Of a stretch of 64,000 nt of DNA, positions 11,360-22,919 are shown piece by piece (position 1 is the stretch's first letter; every line of letters starts with the position of its first letter). The translations under genes were made by a program, and so were the position numbers. Under the pieces are notes generated by a model. That model did no database searches and was not told the DNA's origin. It worked only from the letters and a program-made list of their open reading frames with translations. Origin of the DNA: Bimuria novae-zelandiae CBS 107.79 (lineage: Eukaryota; Ascomycota; Dothideomycetes; Pleosporales; Didymosphaeriaceae); contig ML976716.1 of assembly GCA_010015655.1 (NCBI GenBank), forward strand, positions 364,421 through 428,420, in the 5' to 3' direction.

Positions 11360-14080
11360 ATGGGCAACAGCCAGGCAAAAGAGTCGCGACCCGGATCTTC
11401 CTGGGGCCAAGGGCGCCCTTCGAACAGTCGCCAGCCCAGCTCGCCCACCGCATCCGGTCCTGAGGAGTCTTCGCGGCACGGCAGATCCGGTAGCGGCGTA
11501 TACGGAAACGCACGGAACGGGCGGGGAAGCAGACCAGATCTGTCCTTTCTGGGCATCGGGAACAGCTCTGAGCGCGACCCGGCGCTAGAACCACGACGTG
11601 AGACCAAGGCAGAGCGAGAGGCGCGCAAGTTGGAGAAGGAACGGCAGCAGCGCGCGCAAGATCGGGAGCGCAGCATCAAAGAGGAGGGAGTCGATGGGGG
11701 CTTTCTGGTGACATTGGGCACGTACACCGGCCCGGAAGACTTCAGCAAGCCCGTCGTGCGACAATTACAGGTAAGTGCTGTGGAAGCTGCGTCATGATCT
11801 CATCGTCTCACGTACGTCCAGATAGAGCGCCGTCTGGCTCCATTTTGGAAGGGGCTCGATGATCACGAAGACACTTGGACTGAACATCAGCTGGTAGCTG
11901 TCGTAAACGGCAAGCCTCTTCCTGCAGCCGACGAGATCCCGGAAGAAGAGCCGCCGCGACCGAACAATCTCAGCACCGAGTGGAATCCCCGCAGCTCAAA
12001 CCAAAACATCAATAGCCTAACCGTTCCAATGGGCGCGCGCACCATGTCGCAGAACTCCGACCGCTCTACAAATCTCACAGCGTCCCATCCGGCCTTCTCG
12101 CTTCCTTCGCCGACCTCACCAATCTCTCATTCGTCGCCCTCATCGACACCGTTCTTCCGTGGCCGCGCGAAAACCCTTGCCGCACTCACAACGGGGTCTC
12201 GGAATGCCTCACAGACCGAAATGACACCCCAAGAGGCCCAGCTTCCAAAGGACCCCTACGTCAATGGCCAACGTATCGAAGTGTTCCTGTACAAAGATGC
12301 TTCTGAATGCCCTATTTGTTTTCTATACTACCCGCCATATCTTAACAAGACCCGCTGTTGCGACCAGTCTATTTGCTCAGAATGCTTTGTACAGATCAAA
12401 AGACCGGACCCTCATCCCCCAGAGCATCATGGCGATTCGAACGATGCAGGAAGCCCTCCACCCGAGCCACAGGAGGATGGAATGCTTGTGTCAGAGCCCG
12501 CTTGTTGTCCGTTCTGTGTACAGCCCGAATTTGGCATTACTTACGAGCCGCCGCCATTTAGACGCGGATTGGTATATGCCAGCTCGAACCAAAATCCACT
12601 GGGAAAAGCAGCATCCGCTATGTCATCGACTTCTTCACTGAATTCGCAAGGCCTGACATCACCTGGACGGAGAAGAGCAGGCTCTCTCGCAGCTACAGAT
12701 GCATCAGTCATCACCACAGATCGTGTTCGGCCTGATTGGGCCAAGAAATTGGCCGATGCGAGGGCTCATGCTCTTAGAAGGGCTGCTGCAGCGACCGCAC
12801 TGCATAATGCTGCCTACATGATGGGCAATATTCAGTCCGACAGTCGAGGTTTCACCCTCGGAAGGCGACGGCGGACCATGTTCGGCAACGACAGTGCAAG
12901 TAGTAGCGGCGTTGGGACGCCTCGTGGAGACGTGGGTGCGTTACTTGCTGCAGCGGCAGCGCAAGGATCTTCCAGCCGCAACGAAGGCCAAAGCGACTTG
13001 ACGTCTAATCGACAAAGCTCCCGACGTGGAAATAGGTTGGAAGACCTTGAAGATCTCATGATGATGGAAGCTATCCGGCTCTCTCTCGCTGCCGAGGAAG
13101 AACGCAAGAAGAAGGAAGAAAAGGAAGCCGCCAAAGAAGCGAAAAAGGAGGAGAAGAAGAAGGCCAAGGAGGTGAAGAAAGCCGAGAAAGCTGCGCGCAA
13201 GAGTGGTTTCTTCCTGAGTCCGAGTCAAGATGATTTACCGGGCGGATCATCATCGGCTACGGGCAAGGGGAAAGGTGTGGATCGCTCGGGTTTCAATGCG
13301 ATGAGTGAGCCGACGTCCACATTAGACGCTTCGTCTTCCAGAGACGCCTCCCAGAAGCATCTAGAGCAAAGTCGATCTACGCTGAACACTTCATTACAGC
13401 GTGAAGTTAGTGGTACAGGGACTTCACCGTCTTTGGACCCCTTTGGTAGGGAACAATCGCCTCATCGTTCCGCTTTGCGCAATCTTTCGAACGCGTCCTC
13501 ATCGGCATCTTCATTCGACGAGTCTTTACCAGGTTCACTTCAGAACGATAGTCCCGGGAACTTCGGAGCATCGACATCCTCATTCGGTCCTAGCCCCAAT
13601 GCTTCTGGCGTCAGTCTGGGCGGCGCAGACGACACTCCACCCCAGGGCACATCCGGCACAGAACCCATGTTCAACTTCCGGAGCCTGGCAGAAGTCATCA
13701 CGAAAGAAGAGGACAAATCCAGCGACAACCCTCAACACATTGAAAACGTTGCAGAAGGCACATTTGCTACTCCCAGCGCTAATGACGCCTCGTCGGCACC
13801 CGCTGACGGTAGGCGCACTCCTCCGCCACCCAAAATCGCCGTAGACCCATCGCAGGCGCCCATATTGCCCGAACTGGAGCCGATGTCTCCTTTAGACGCG
13901 AGCGTAGCGACGCTTAGACCCGACGAAGCCTCCCGCCCAGCAGACGACGACGACGACGACGAAATCGAGCCCGCGCCCCGCGTCGAAGCCGTTCCGCGGG
14001 ACTCTACAGAGCTTGGTCACAAGCACATCGGGAACGTGAGCATGGTTGATCGCATAGGGCACCACCAGCATACGCAGTAA
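11360..14080 (+). CDS. SIP5: Sip5-like zinc-binding protein
   Basis: Predicted 889-residue member of the Sip5 family. Yeast Sip5 binds the Snf1 (AMPK) kinase and the Reg1/Glc7 phosphatase and so is linked to glucose signalling. Two exons, 11360-11770 and 11822-14080, separated by a 51-bp intron (GTAAGT...CAG). The N-terminus MGNSQA fits an N-myristoylation site. Next is a charged stretch, then the conserved block [31 protein letters not shown] read across the intron in two parts, and [17 protein letters not shown]-like Cys cluster lies at about 298-365: [23 protein letters not shown] and [12 protein letters not shown] Lys/Glu coiled coil lies at about 559-595, followed by a long disordered Ser/Thr-rich tail with a D-rich patch. 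It is longer than the yeast protein because of that tail, as in other filamentous fungi. Symbol given by homology. Confidence 0.9.
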
Positions 14081-14518
14081 CCTTTTCCTTTGTCATACAT
14101 ACACTTTTCCATTGCATCGAGGCGTTTGGGCGAGGGGCCGGGGGATACATCTCTGAGATACTCGGCGCAGAAATTTGGCATGGTGGCGGGTGTCCCTGAT
14201 GGGGGTTTCTTTATATAATTTGCTCTCACGAGATGGGGGCGGGAGTAGTCATATTGTGTTTTCTTTGGGGTGTGGGAGTCGGGGGATGCATATGGATGGG
14301 ATGGGACTAGGCGCGAGATTGAGTTTGACGGACACGTGGGGTGTCTGAGTACTGATATAAGCGGCAAGTTAATGGAGAGAGTTACATTGTTGCAGAACTA
14401 CAGTCGCATGACGGCTTCATCTTCTTGACGTGTCTCTATCAGGACATACCATAAGCGGTACATGTTTCCCAGCGCGTCAGAAGCTCTTTCATTCCCCATC
14501 ACACCTCAGGCCCCTACC
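14081..14518. other. Convergent 3' intergenic region
   Basis: Separates the 3' ends of the Sip5-like gene (plus) and the Ybp2-family gene (minus). No gene or repeat seen; presumably holds both polyadenylation regions. Confidence 0.6.
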
Positions 14519-16423
14519 CTACAACTCCAACGTCCCAATCCTACTCCCCACGCCACCTCTCTCGCCCCACGGCCCCTCGCCCACCCTCCTCCTCACCATC
14601 GCCAGCACATCTTCCCTCCCACCCCTCTCCTCCAACACCCGCCCCAACGCCTTCAGCACCTCAAACCTCTTGCTAGCAACGTGCCACGCCGCATTCTCAG
14701 CATCACCCCGTCCGCCTACGAGGCCTGAAAACGTCGTCGCCGGCTTGAGCAACAGCGGCAGCACGGCTGCGCTGCGGGCAGGATCGAGGATGAGATCGAG
14801 GCCTGTGGGTGGGAAATCTTGGACCGACGGAGGTGCGTCTGGGAGGGGAAGCGGGGATGTAGCCCATGACGACGTGATGAGCGCAGAGAGAAGGGTCAGC
14901 GCGGCGAGCGCGGTGTCTTTGACAGCGAGGGTGGAAGCGTGCGTAGCGAGGTCGGCGAACATGGAGGGATACCGCGCGTAGTACACCGCTGTGAGGACCC
15001 GCGCGTAGACAGCCTCGTGCTCCCTGCGTGCCGCATCCGCGCCGGACGGTTCGACAACAGGGAACGTTAGCTCGTGCGCGGGCGGGCCGTGGAAGATAGC
15101 GGCGAGGGTCTTGAGCGCGTCGGGCGTCGTGCGTGTCACGGGGAGGGCGAGGTGGAGCGCTGCGTCCCACGCGGGGCTGCCGGTGGGGGTGAGCGGGATG
15201 AGTGTGGCGCGCGGCATGGCGGCGAGGATGCTGAGGTCGTGGGGCTCGCATTTTGGGAGGGTGCGGGCGAGGTAGGCAAGGATAGTAGGGAGTTCGGGGC
15301 TGGACGAGAAGTTTTGCGGGTATGTGCTGGCGTAGTCGCTGAGGTAGAGGGCCGTCCGCGGGCCGAGGAAGGAGTGCTCTAGCCCGGGCGTGTCGGTTGT
15401 GTGGAAGTCGATGATATGCTTGTGGATGTTTTGTTCCTTCAGGAAATCCAGTGATAGGCTTGAGTCGTAGGGGCTGGGAGAGGTTAGTGGGATATTGTGT
15501 GGTTTTCGTGCGGATACGTACGTTAGATGTGGTTTGGTTTTGACGTTGACGATGAGCTCGCGGTAGAAGTTGATGAGCGTCATGTGCATGAGTATATCAT
15601 CTTCCGCGTCCACCATCTTCAGCGAAGCATAATGGAGGATGCCTTGGCCTTCGGCGAGACCGACCTTCTTTTCGATGTCCATCCCATGGTTTGAAGTGAT
15701 GGTGCTCCAGTCCAGGGCGCCAATTTTGGGCAACCAGTTCAGGAGCCGCGCCTGGGAGATCGTCTTGTCACGCTTGGTCAGCAACGGAAACGGAGGGTTT
15801 GACAGAGATTTCAGTGAAGTGTAATGGTAATAGAGGGACACGATATCGCGGTCGGTGAATAAACGTCTCCACATGGGCCCCGCACCGTACGTATGCATTG
15901 GTGCCTCTCCAGCTATGGCTGCCGGCTCGTTCTTGGAAGCTCGCAGGAGTGATGTGAGAAGCTCTTCAGCCTGTCCAGCGACTCCAGCATCTGACGTACA
16001 AAGCCACAAACGCACCACAGCGGCCATGACAGTCGGTCGGTTCGCGAGTGCCTGCGCATCGTTGCTCCCTGCTGCAGCCTTCTCCAACAGCGAAAGGATG
16101 AGACCGTGGACGGACGTTGCTTGCAGATCTAGACCGATCTCAAAATCGACATCTTTGATATGCTCAAACCCATACGGTTCGGTCAGTTTTGTGACGAAAT
16201 GGATGAGAGGTGACGGATCCTGCTGGAGTTTTGGCAGCAGAGCAGCTATCTGGAGAAACAACGGGCCAGTCTCCTGCCATATTCGAGCTCGGTACTCCGG
16301 GGTGCTTGTGAAGAGCTCGCATTGCTCAAGCAGATCTGCATCTAATGCTGTCGAAGGATCTTCATCGATCTGTTGTAGATGCTCGGAGAGTTTAGGGAAG
16401 ACAGCCGCTGGTCCTTGGGCCAT
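14519..16423 (-). CDS. Kinetochor_Ybp2 / YAP-binding / glomulin-like protein
   Basis: Predicted helical-repeat protein of the Ybp1/Ybp2-Alf4-glomulin family. Yeast Ybp1 helps oxidative activation of Yap1 and Ybp2 has kinetochore roles, while glomulin regulates cullin-RING ligases; which applies here is unknown. The start MAQGPAAVFPKLSEHLQQID (ATG at 16423) matches the usual N-terminus; the frame is open further upstream but has no better start. Unspliced it reads 634 residues. A 48-bp stretch at 15474-15521 has donor GTACGT, branch CTAAC and acceptor CAG and is a multiple of three. Removing it joins KPHLT to PYDSSLSLDFL, a pattern expected in the family, giving 618 residues. The C-terminal third is Ala/Leu-rich. 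No signal peptide or membrane segment. Family call from remembered sequence pattern. Confidence 0.78.
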   Translation of the reverse strand: MAQGPAAVFPKLSEHLQQIDEDPSTALDADLLEQCELFTSTPEYRARIWQETGPLFLQIAALLPKLQQDPSPLIHFVTKLTEPYGFEHIKDVDFEIGLDLQATSVHGLILSLLEKAAAGSNDAQALANRPTVMAAVVRLWLCTSDAGVAGQAEELLTSLLRASKNEPAAIAGEAPMHTYGAGPMWRRLFTDRDIVSLYYHYTSLKSLSNPPFPLLTKRDKTISQARLLNWLPKIGALDWSTITSNHGMDIEKKVGLAEGQGILHYASLKMVDAEDDILMHMTLINFYRELIVNVKTKPHLTYVSARKPHNIPLTSPSPYDSSLSLDFLKEQNIHKHIIDFHTTDTPGLEHSFLGPRTALYLSDYASTYPQNFSSSPELPTILAYLARTLPKCEPHDLSILAAMPRATLIPLTPTGSPAWDAALHLALPVTRTTPDALKTLAAIFHGPPAHELTFPVVEPSGADAARREHEAVYARVLTAVYYARYPSMFADLATHASTLAVKDTALAALTLLSALITSSWATSPLPLPDAPPSVQDFPPTGLDLILDPARSAAVLPLLLKPATTFSGLVGGRGDAENAAWHVASKRFEVLKALGRVLEERGGREDVLAMVRRRVGEGPWGERGGVGSRIGTLEL

Positions 16424-16842
16424 GTTGGTATAAGTGTGCTCACTGTTCTTTGACCAGGGTAACCTATTGCAATAGAATCCTGTAGGGAAGCACACTGATA
16501 CAGAAGATGTGCGAGTAGTTGCGGTGGCGGTTTTGAGCTTTTTCCGTTCAGTCGTTGCATTGCGCGCAACGTACAGCACTTGTGTGGCGGAAAGCTTAGT
16601 GGTACCTTAGTCTAATGGCCGCACGGACCGCGCTAGTATACGCTTATCCAATTGCGCTAACCAGAAGTGGCACACACCATGTGTGTAACTACCTCTTACG
16701 CTCGAGCTCTCATACACGACCTACTTGGCATCTATGGCAGTATCTAGAGAAAGAAGAAGATAATAATCGTTTTTCATGCTCACGTTCGTATATTTCTCTT
16801 CTTCTGGCTAACTCCAAATTTCGAAAGCGGACATGTGCACCA

Positions 16843-17583
16843 TCACAGCGCGACCTCCTCAATCAGCGCCAGTACCTCCTCCGGCTTGGTCAAAAAAGCC
16901 AAATGATCAACCTCAATCCTCTTAACCACCGCCCCCGCAATCCCAGCTAACATCTCCTGCACCGGTGGGGGAACCGCTTTATCAGCCGTACAGACAACAT
17001 ACGTCAACGCCACATACCTCCACGCATACCTCTTCATAACCGTATCCGTGACCGCAGCACTCTGAGGTATCGCCTTGGCAGTCCAGTGTTCTGCCTCGCC
17101 CTTCGACAAGTAATTATACATTGTCGCAAGCGGATCCCGCATCTTGGACTTTCCATCGTAAGTGTAGGGAATTAGGTGACGGACCCACCGTCTTGGTCAC
17201 AGACTGGCCCAGAGGCATAACGAAAGCGGCGAAGTAGAATAGGTGCATTACACCGCCGTTTAGACCTTTCGCTTTGCGGGTATTCAGAGTGAGTTCCTCA
17301 GGCACGGATTCTGCGCCGACGAGGCCGCCGTAAGAATGCATGACTAGGATAGCGGTCTTATTCTCGTCTTCCACGAGCTTTCTGATGGTCGCCTCTACGA
17401 CAGCAACATCGTCCGTTAGAGTTTGGAAGTGATGTCTGAGCTGTCTTAGTCCAGTGAGAGATAAGATAGCTAGACAACAGAGAAGCCGTGGGATTCGATG
17501 AGCTTGGCGAAGGCGTGGTAGACCTCGGGGAGCTGGAAGGCACCCTGTAGAAGGATAATGGTCGGTTTTACGGGCACCGCCAT
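16843..17583 (-). pseudogene. Alpha/beta hydrolase (EstA-like), disrupted
   Basis: Reading from ATG 17583: MAVPVKPTIILLQGAFQLPE begins a small alpha/beta hydrolase of the type common in secondary-metabolite clusters. After about 37 residues (GFSVV) a TAG appears in frame, then a TAA, and then a one-base shift is needed near 17430 to reach the DDVAVVEATI helix. Beyond it the nucleophile elbow MHSYGGLVG (17345-17320) and the cap are intact. A candidate 40-bp intron (GTGGGT...AAG, around 17195-17155) joins the cap to MRDPLATMYNYLSKGEAE. The acid and histidine regions are present (VVCTADKAVPP, VDHLAF). No GT-AG intron of reasonable size explains the first two stops, so I call it broken. It could instead be an unusual small-intron gene. 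Confidence 0.6.
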
Positions 17584-18948
17584 GGTCAAACGTCGTCTGC
17601 CCGGTCGCGGGGAGGCACTGTTTTGATTGTTGATCGGCGCAGTGACGTTGACGCAGACGGCTTGGAATGATTTAGGTCACGTTGCGGCCTGTTGGATCTT
17701 CTGACTCTAGTGCGAGTTGAGAATAATGTATCGGGAGATGTCGTTAGTATCAGCGGTAGGTATGCCTGCGGCACAGTCTCCACAAACATTGACCGCTGCA
17801 CGACAGAAGTCGCGCCCAATGACCATGCTGCGTGCGCGCCTCCACGGGCTCACCCGGAGAAGAAGGTGTTTTACGAGACATGGGGATAATTGGTGAGCTA
17901 ACCAAGACGCTGAAGGGATTTCATATGCGCGTGTCGGGCGTTCGTAGGGAATCCTAAACCTTATATTTACTCAGCGTTACGCGAGGTGTCGTGTCTTTCT
18001 TAATTTTTAAGTTAGAAACTTCCCCTAGTAGGGACGAGGTCTATAATGATAGTATAATTATTTAAACACTTATAACGTTGGCCTTTTATCTAGAAATCTC
18101 TAGTTTATCTAAGGAATTCCTATAGAAGTGGCCTTATTTTCTATAACTAAAATAAATCTTATTATTATAGCGTCGCTTCCTCTCTTAGTGTATAAGTCTA
18201 TTATTTTGGGGTTTTTACTAGTTCATTATTAGTCCTTAATCCTATTATCATTCTGGTTCCGTCGCCCGAAAGTTAAGCCCATCTGTAGGCTCGATACATG
18301 TAAAGTCACACAGTAAATGCAGGCTTCTCCTCGAGCTCCCAAGAACATAATGAGCGTGGATAAATGCATACACAATCGCGATCACTTAAGGACACACCTA
18401 CGATATGTATGATAACTTAACCAGGCCAACGTGAGCATTGAGTATTGACACAATATATACATGCTTCAGGGTTGGACCGTACAGTGCCCTCGTTATTCAA
18501 GTTTGTACCATGTTTCTCCCAGGAAGGATTGTTAGAGTGGCATTAACAAAATTTGTAAAAGACCCTCGGGAATTACACAAATTGGATCTTGCATCCTAGA
18601 TTTGAGAGAATACATTAATCTCCGAGACGTGAGGCACGGTGTGGGAGGGCCTCCGACTGCCTAATCGACGCACCTTGTGCCGCGGACCTTTATCGAGCAT
18701 CGGAACATTCTCGACGCGACCTCTGCAGCGTCATGGCGTTGTCGTTTGGGACCTTTCTGCAGGCTGTGATGCACATCGTGGTCATGACCTCGCCTGCAAG
18801 GCTGATGGAAGTTGAGCAACACTTACTGGACTGACCACCTGTTCTGTCCGTGTTTACTACAGCCTCCCTTTTGTATCATAGCGACAATCGACCGCCAATT
18901 TGACGGTGTGGACATCCTCGAATTTTTGCACGGACGGGTCAAAACACA
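17584..18948. other. Intergenic region with an AT-rich relic
   Basis: No gene recognised. The central part (17950-18245) differs in composition and is listed separately. The rest is the upstream flank of the broken hydrolase (minus) and of the broken SAT4-like gene (plus). Confidence 0.5.
17950..18245. repeat. AT-rich, probably RIP-mutated transposon relic
   Basis: A block of about 300 bases is strikingly rich in TA, TAA and TTA steps with few CA/TG steps, like the transposon island at 25-51 kb and unlike its flanks. I cannot assign it to a family and see no terminal repeats. Confidence 0.4.
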
Positions 18949-20340
18949 ATGGCTTCTCCTCCCAAGCGTTCTGAGATTCTGTCGACGGGCCTCTCTCGAC
19001 TTGCCGTCAACGCTGTCGTCGTCACGACAGTCTTTACGTTCCTGGGGATACTGCTCGCATTCCTACGGTTTCATGCGCGAGGGCGAGCAGCTTTGGGCAA
19101 GGACGACTATGTGCTCATGGTTGTGCTTCTCTTTTTGATCCTCCAAATGGTAGGAGTCTATCTGCGTACGTAGTTCTATCCCCAAACCGACGTGACCGCA
19201 CGCCCGAGTCCTCTAATTTACATAACTGTTGCTGACGTGCCTGCAGACACCTTCCTAGGAGGACAAGGTTGGAGCGTTCAAGATCTCGCACTACATCCGG
19301 AGCGGATAACGTGGCTGCTCAAGGTACGTCCACGCCATGATTCATGAACGTACTCTACATCTCTAACACGTCCCCACAGATGATATACTAGCCCGAGCTC
19401 GGCTACACTATCGTCATCGTGCTGATCAAGACCTCCATCCTCTTCCCCTACCTCCGCATCTTCGGGCACCTCAAGATGACCAAAATTCACATCTACGTGC
19501 TCCTGGCGCTGTCCTGGAGCTGGGGCATCGGCGTCTTTTTCGTCAGCGTATTTCAATGCACGCCCATCAAGAAAGCGTGGTACCCTGAAGTGCCCGGCCA
19601 CTAGATCGAACTCGTTCCGTTCCTGTGGGGCAACTCGATCTCGAACTTCATCATTGACTGGCTCATCCTGGCGGTGCCGGTCGCTCCCGTGCTGAGAATG
19701 CAGCTCTCGCGGATGCAGAAGATCCTGGTCGGACTGTCGTTTCTATGTGGTGTTTTGTAAGAATCCCACCTGCAGTCCCGGGAAGAGGGTCGCAGTTCGA
19801 CATGCAGTGCAGATGGCTAACCTCACCTTCCGGCACAGAGCATGCATAGCGATCACGGTTCGCTCTGCTATGACGGCGTCGTTCAACGTCGCCGATATCG
19901 GGAGTGAGTCTCCCGACCTTTTGTGAGCATGAAAGCCCGCATTAACACGCGGTCAGTCTCTGACTACCACGCTGCCGTCTGGATCCACCTTGAGCCCTCG
20001 CTCGCGACCATTTCATGCTGCTTGCCTGTCCTCGCGCGTATCTTGTCGCGCGGAGTGGTCAAGGGGGATCCGCAACATTACGACACGCGCCATAGGCAAG
20101 GACGACTCGAATCAGAGCGACAGCTCGAATAGTCAAGGTGCGGTGGGCAGCAAGTACAGGACGCTGCCGGGGAACGAAGCCTTAGGGGCCTTGAATTGGA
20201 ATATACACAAGTCTGTTACGACGACGGTTAATAGTCAGGGCGCGGAGAATGATGATTATGAGTTGGGATTGTTGCTGCCGGTTGTGAGCTCGTCAGGAGA
20301 GAGGGCGCTGAGGGGCCAGATGGCGAGTGCGATGATGTAG
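18949..20340 (+). pseudogene. SAT4/rhodopsin-like seven-helix membrane protein, disrupted
   Basis: Fungal integral membrane protein of the SAT4/'Rhodopsin domain' family (DUF3328-unrelated; some members are PTH11-like). Exon 1 runs 18949-19165 (helices around VVVTTVFTFLGILLAFLRF and DDYVLMVVLLFLI). Exon 2 starts at 19247 (HTFLGGQGWSVQDLALHPE). Exon 3 starts after CCACAG at 19379 and contains the conserved LIKTSILFPYLRIF helix. Exon 3 has two in-frame TAG codons: at MIY-stop-PELGY near 19390 and at PGH-stop-IELVPFLWGN near 19603, where relatives have a sense codon. Later pieces (ACIAITVRSAMTASFNVADIG; AAVWIHLEPSLATISCCLPVL) match the family, but the C-terminal tail needs a frame change near 20050. 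Both stops are one transition away from CAG/TGG, as with mild RIP. Confidence 0.72.
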
Positions 20341-20734
20341 GGATGGAGCGATGTTTGTAATGACGAGGCGTATGCGTAGACGTATCAGCGAGGTACCTTG
20401 CGGCACGGTTTCCAACGAACATTCAGTGCGGATTGCACGACGGAAGTCGTGCCTGGAGCACATGTGTCAGAAGTTCAACGGGTGGCCTAACTGAACACTT
20501 ATATTCAAAGTTCACCCCCGCATTGCGGGAAGCGTGGAACACACTAGTGTAGACCTTCGGCTTCTGTGTTGGCTATGCTAGGGCGACGAGACCGAAGCAT
20601 AGCATAGACAGAAGCAAAATCAATCGCATTCAGATGTCAAAGCACATCGTGGGTATCATACCAAACCGTAACGCCCTCCATCGAGTCCTCTACACTGAAG
20701 AAAAAGCTTCCGTCAGGCCCTTGCAAGCAGAGTC
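20341..20734. other. Convergent intergenic region
   Basis: Between the 3' ends of the broken SAT4-like gene and the C31-like gene. No gene or repeat recognised. Confidence 0.55.
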
Positions 20735-21629
20735 CTACTCGTACGTGTTGTCGTACGGGTCTGCTTCGTCGAGATCGTCGTCTTCGCCGTTGTCAAAGTA
20801 TTGCTCTGCGTTGTAGTCATCGTCAGCCTCTTCCGAGTCGCTCGACACGGCAGACCAGTTGTCTTCGTCGTCGCCTTTTTCTTTTTCCTCTTCGTCTACA
20901 ACCTCCTCGTCCTCGCCAGGCTCTTCCTCCTCGTCTTCGGCCCGTGCCTCGGCTTCGCGCGTCCGGCCCTCTTCCTGCTCAATCTGCTGCTGGATGGACG
21001 ACTTTTCGCTGATCTTGGTGGTGACGGCGAGGACACGCTTCTTCTTGTTGCTGCCGCGGTCGAGGAACTGGCGGAGTTCGGGAGGGAAGAGTTCGTGTAC
21101 TGCGCGCTCGCGTAAGTTCAGAGTCTGGCTGCACCGCGTCATACCAACATACCGAAAGGACGAGAATCTAATTTTGGTAGTTTGCGCTGCGGTTTACGAT
21201 ACTTTGCGGAATAAGTCTCGTTTCCGAGGAATGGATCAAACAGCGACTCGTCAGTGGGCGCGATCTCGCCGGCTTTGCGCTTCAGGCCCGTCTTCATGCC
21301 ATCGTTGAGGACAGTGTAGAAGTCGCCATTGTGCGCGCGGTCGCGAATAGCCGTGTAGTACTTCATAGTCACTTTCTCGTACTCGCTGGGCGGAGGTGCC
21401 TGCGCTGGCGGGGCGCTCTGGCATGTTTTAGCAGCAGTCGCGAAGGGCACCCTAGAATTGGGCAGGAACAAGGACAACTCACCGGGAACCGATCGCCAGG
21501 TCCCTTCTGCAGTTCGATGCCAGTCAGGTCCCACGCCATCTCAGTGCCCGCGATCATGACTGTTCCTGGCGCACTTCGGTGCCCGCCGGCGCCGCCGCCG
21601 CGCCCACTACCGCGTCCACCTCGAGACAT
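20735..21629 (-). CDS. RPC31: RNA polymerase III subunit C31 (Rpc7-like)
   Basis: Predicted 258-residue acidic subunit of RNA polymerase III, part of the C82-C34-C31 subcomplex that drives initiation on tRNA and 5S genes in the nucleus. Three exons: 21629-21483, 21417-21153 and 21099-20735. Introns are 65 bp (GTGAGT...CAG, branch TGCTAAAAC) and 53 bp (GTATGT...CAG). With these junctions the conserved core reads YYTAIRDRAHNGDFYTVLND and then SRPFVHELFPPELRQFLD, which no other acceptor gives. The N-terminus is Gly/Arg-rich (MSRGGRGSGRGGGAGG). The last 90 residues are a Glu/Asp-rich tail ending DEADPYDNTYE, the hallmark of C31. Length and domain order are typical. Assigned from the N-terminus, core and acidic tail together. 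Confidence 0.88.
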
Positions 21630-22919
21630 TCTGTTGATTGTGAAAGAGTTGGAAAAGGTTTGGAAAGCCGATTGCTGACCGGCAGAAATCGCGTCTGGGG
21701 AATTGAGGCTTTAGAAGCGAAGCATAAGTTGTTAGTAGTGAAAGAACGCTGGAGGTAAAATTTAGGGTGAGTCGAAGCTCAAGCCGCGGACTTTAGTTTG
21801 GTGGGGCACGCGGAATTTCCCCGCGGTTCTTGAAGATCACGTGACACTATGCACCCCGGGGCCCAACTAGCCAGATTTTGTTCCGAGAGCAAGCTGAAGC
21901 AGACATCCAAATATCGAACCACCCCCCATGACTGAACGCCATATCCGAACTTCGTGCACACTCGGCCTGCAAATTCGCCTGCTCGCGTGAGAGGTGGGAT
22001 ACGTCCAAGCGCGGCTGATTTTGCGCGCGTCGGCAACTTCAGAAGACATGTGAAGCACGACAACCTTAGATGGCACCGCAAGGGGCACAATACTTCAAGA
22101 GAAGAAGCTTCTAAGCCACGTATAGTTAATCAATTTATGGTTTCGACCGCCGACGAACATATTCTTAAGCTTCTACTGCTCTCATGTTGTATGTTGCAAC
22201 AGGCTGCGGACTTCGTGGACTTCCATGCAATACCTGCGGTTAGTCGTCCACTCAAGCCCGGGGGGAAGCGGCTCTCCGGCACTAGTCCACCGGCACGCGG
22301 GAAGCCACGAGGTGGGTTAGACGCCTTTGCGAACCGCGTCTGTACTCCTCCTTTTTTGGTGGAATCGGGAGGTTGTACCATTCGTATTCGCTGTTGGGGA
22401 TTTGCTTATCTCGAGTGCATAAAGCAAGTCCCAACCACTTCTTATCCAGGAAGGTCTCTCGTAGTCTGACACCATTTATTACAATAAATTACTGGGTTAT
22501 GAATCCTCCCAACGTGGGACGACCAGGAAACAGAGAGCTTTATGGAGAGCGACCTTGCGGCTCTGCGAGAAGTGAGACGTTTTGTTACTCTGCTCATCAA
22601 AAGGCGGAACGAGGTAAACGCTTCATTTCAAGGCCAGCGAAGTACACGCCATGTATGAAAATCGGCTCTCGTCTACACAATACGGGCCTAAGGATTTTGG
22701 CTAGTGCTCGACGTGGGGTAACACGGCGGTGAGGGCCGCAACGGCTAGCGAAATCGTTCTTTGGCACTTTGGCGGGTGGAACACTCGGTACAATACATTA
22801 AACCCTCCTCGCATGAGACTGCGGCTTCCCCAGCCTTTCTTGTCTACGTTCAAGGCTGACTCAAGTCTTGTTTTCAGGGTCCCTTTTATCGTCGTTAACG
22901 ACCTTGTTGCCATTCAATC
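21630..22919. other. Divergent intergenic region
   Basis: Separates the 5' ends of the C31-like gene (minus) and the GMC oxidoreductase (plus). Small frames show no domain and overlap on both strands. No RNA gene or repeat recognised. Confidence 0.55.

Noticed and set aside
14519..15382. Plus-strand open frames within 14430-15382
   Set aside because: Mirror frames of the Ala/Leu-rich C-terminal part of the Ybp2-family gene.
20801..21308. Val/Phe-rich and Ser-rich plus-strand frames
   Set aside because: Antisense of the Glu/Asp-rich tail of the C31-like gene.
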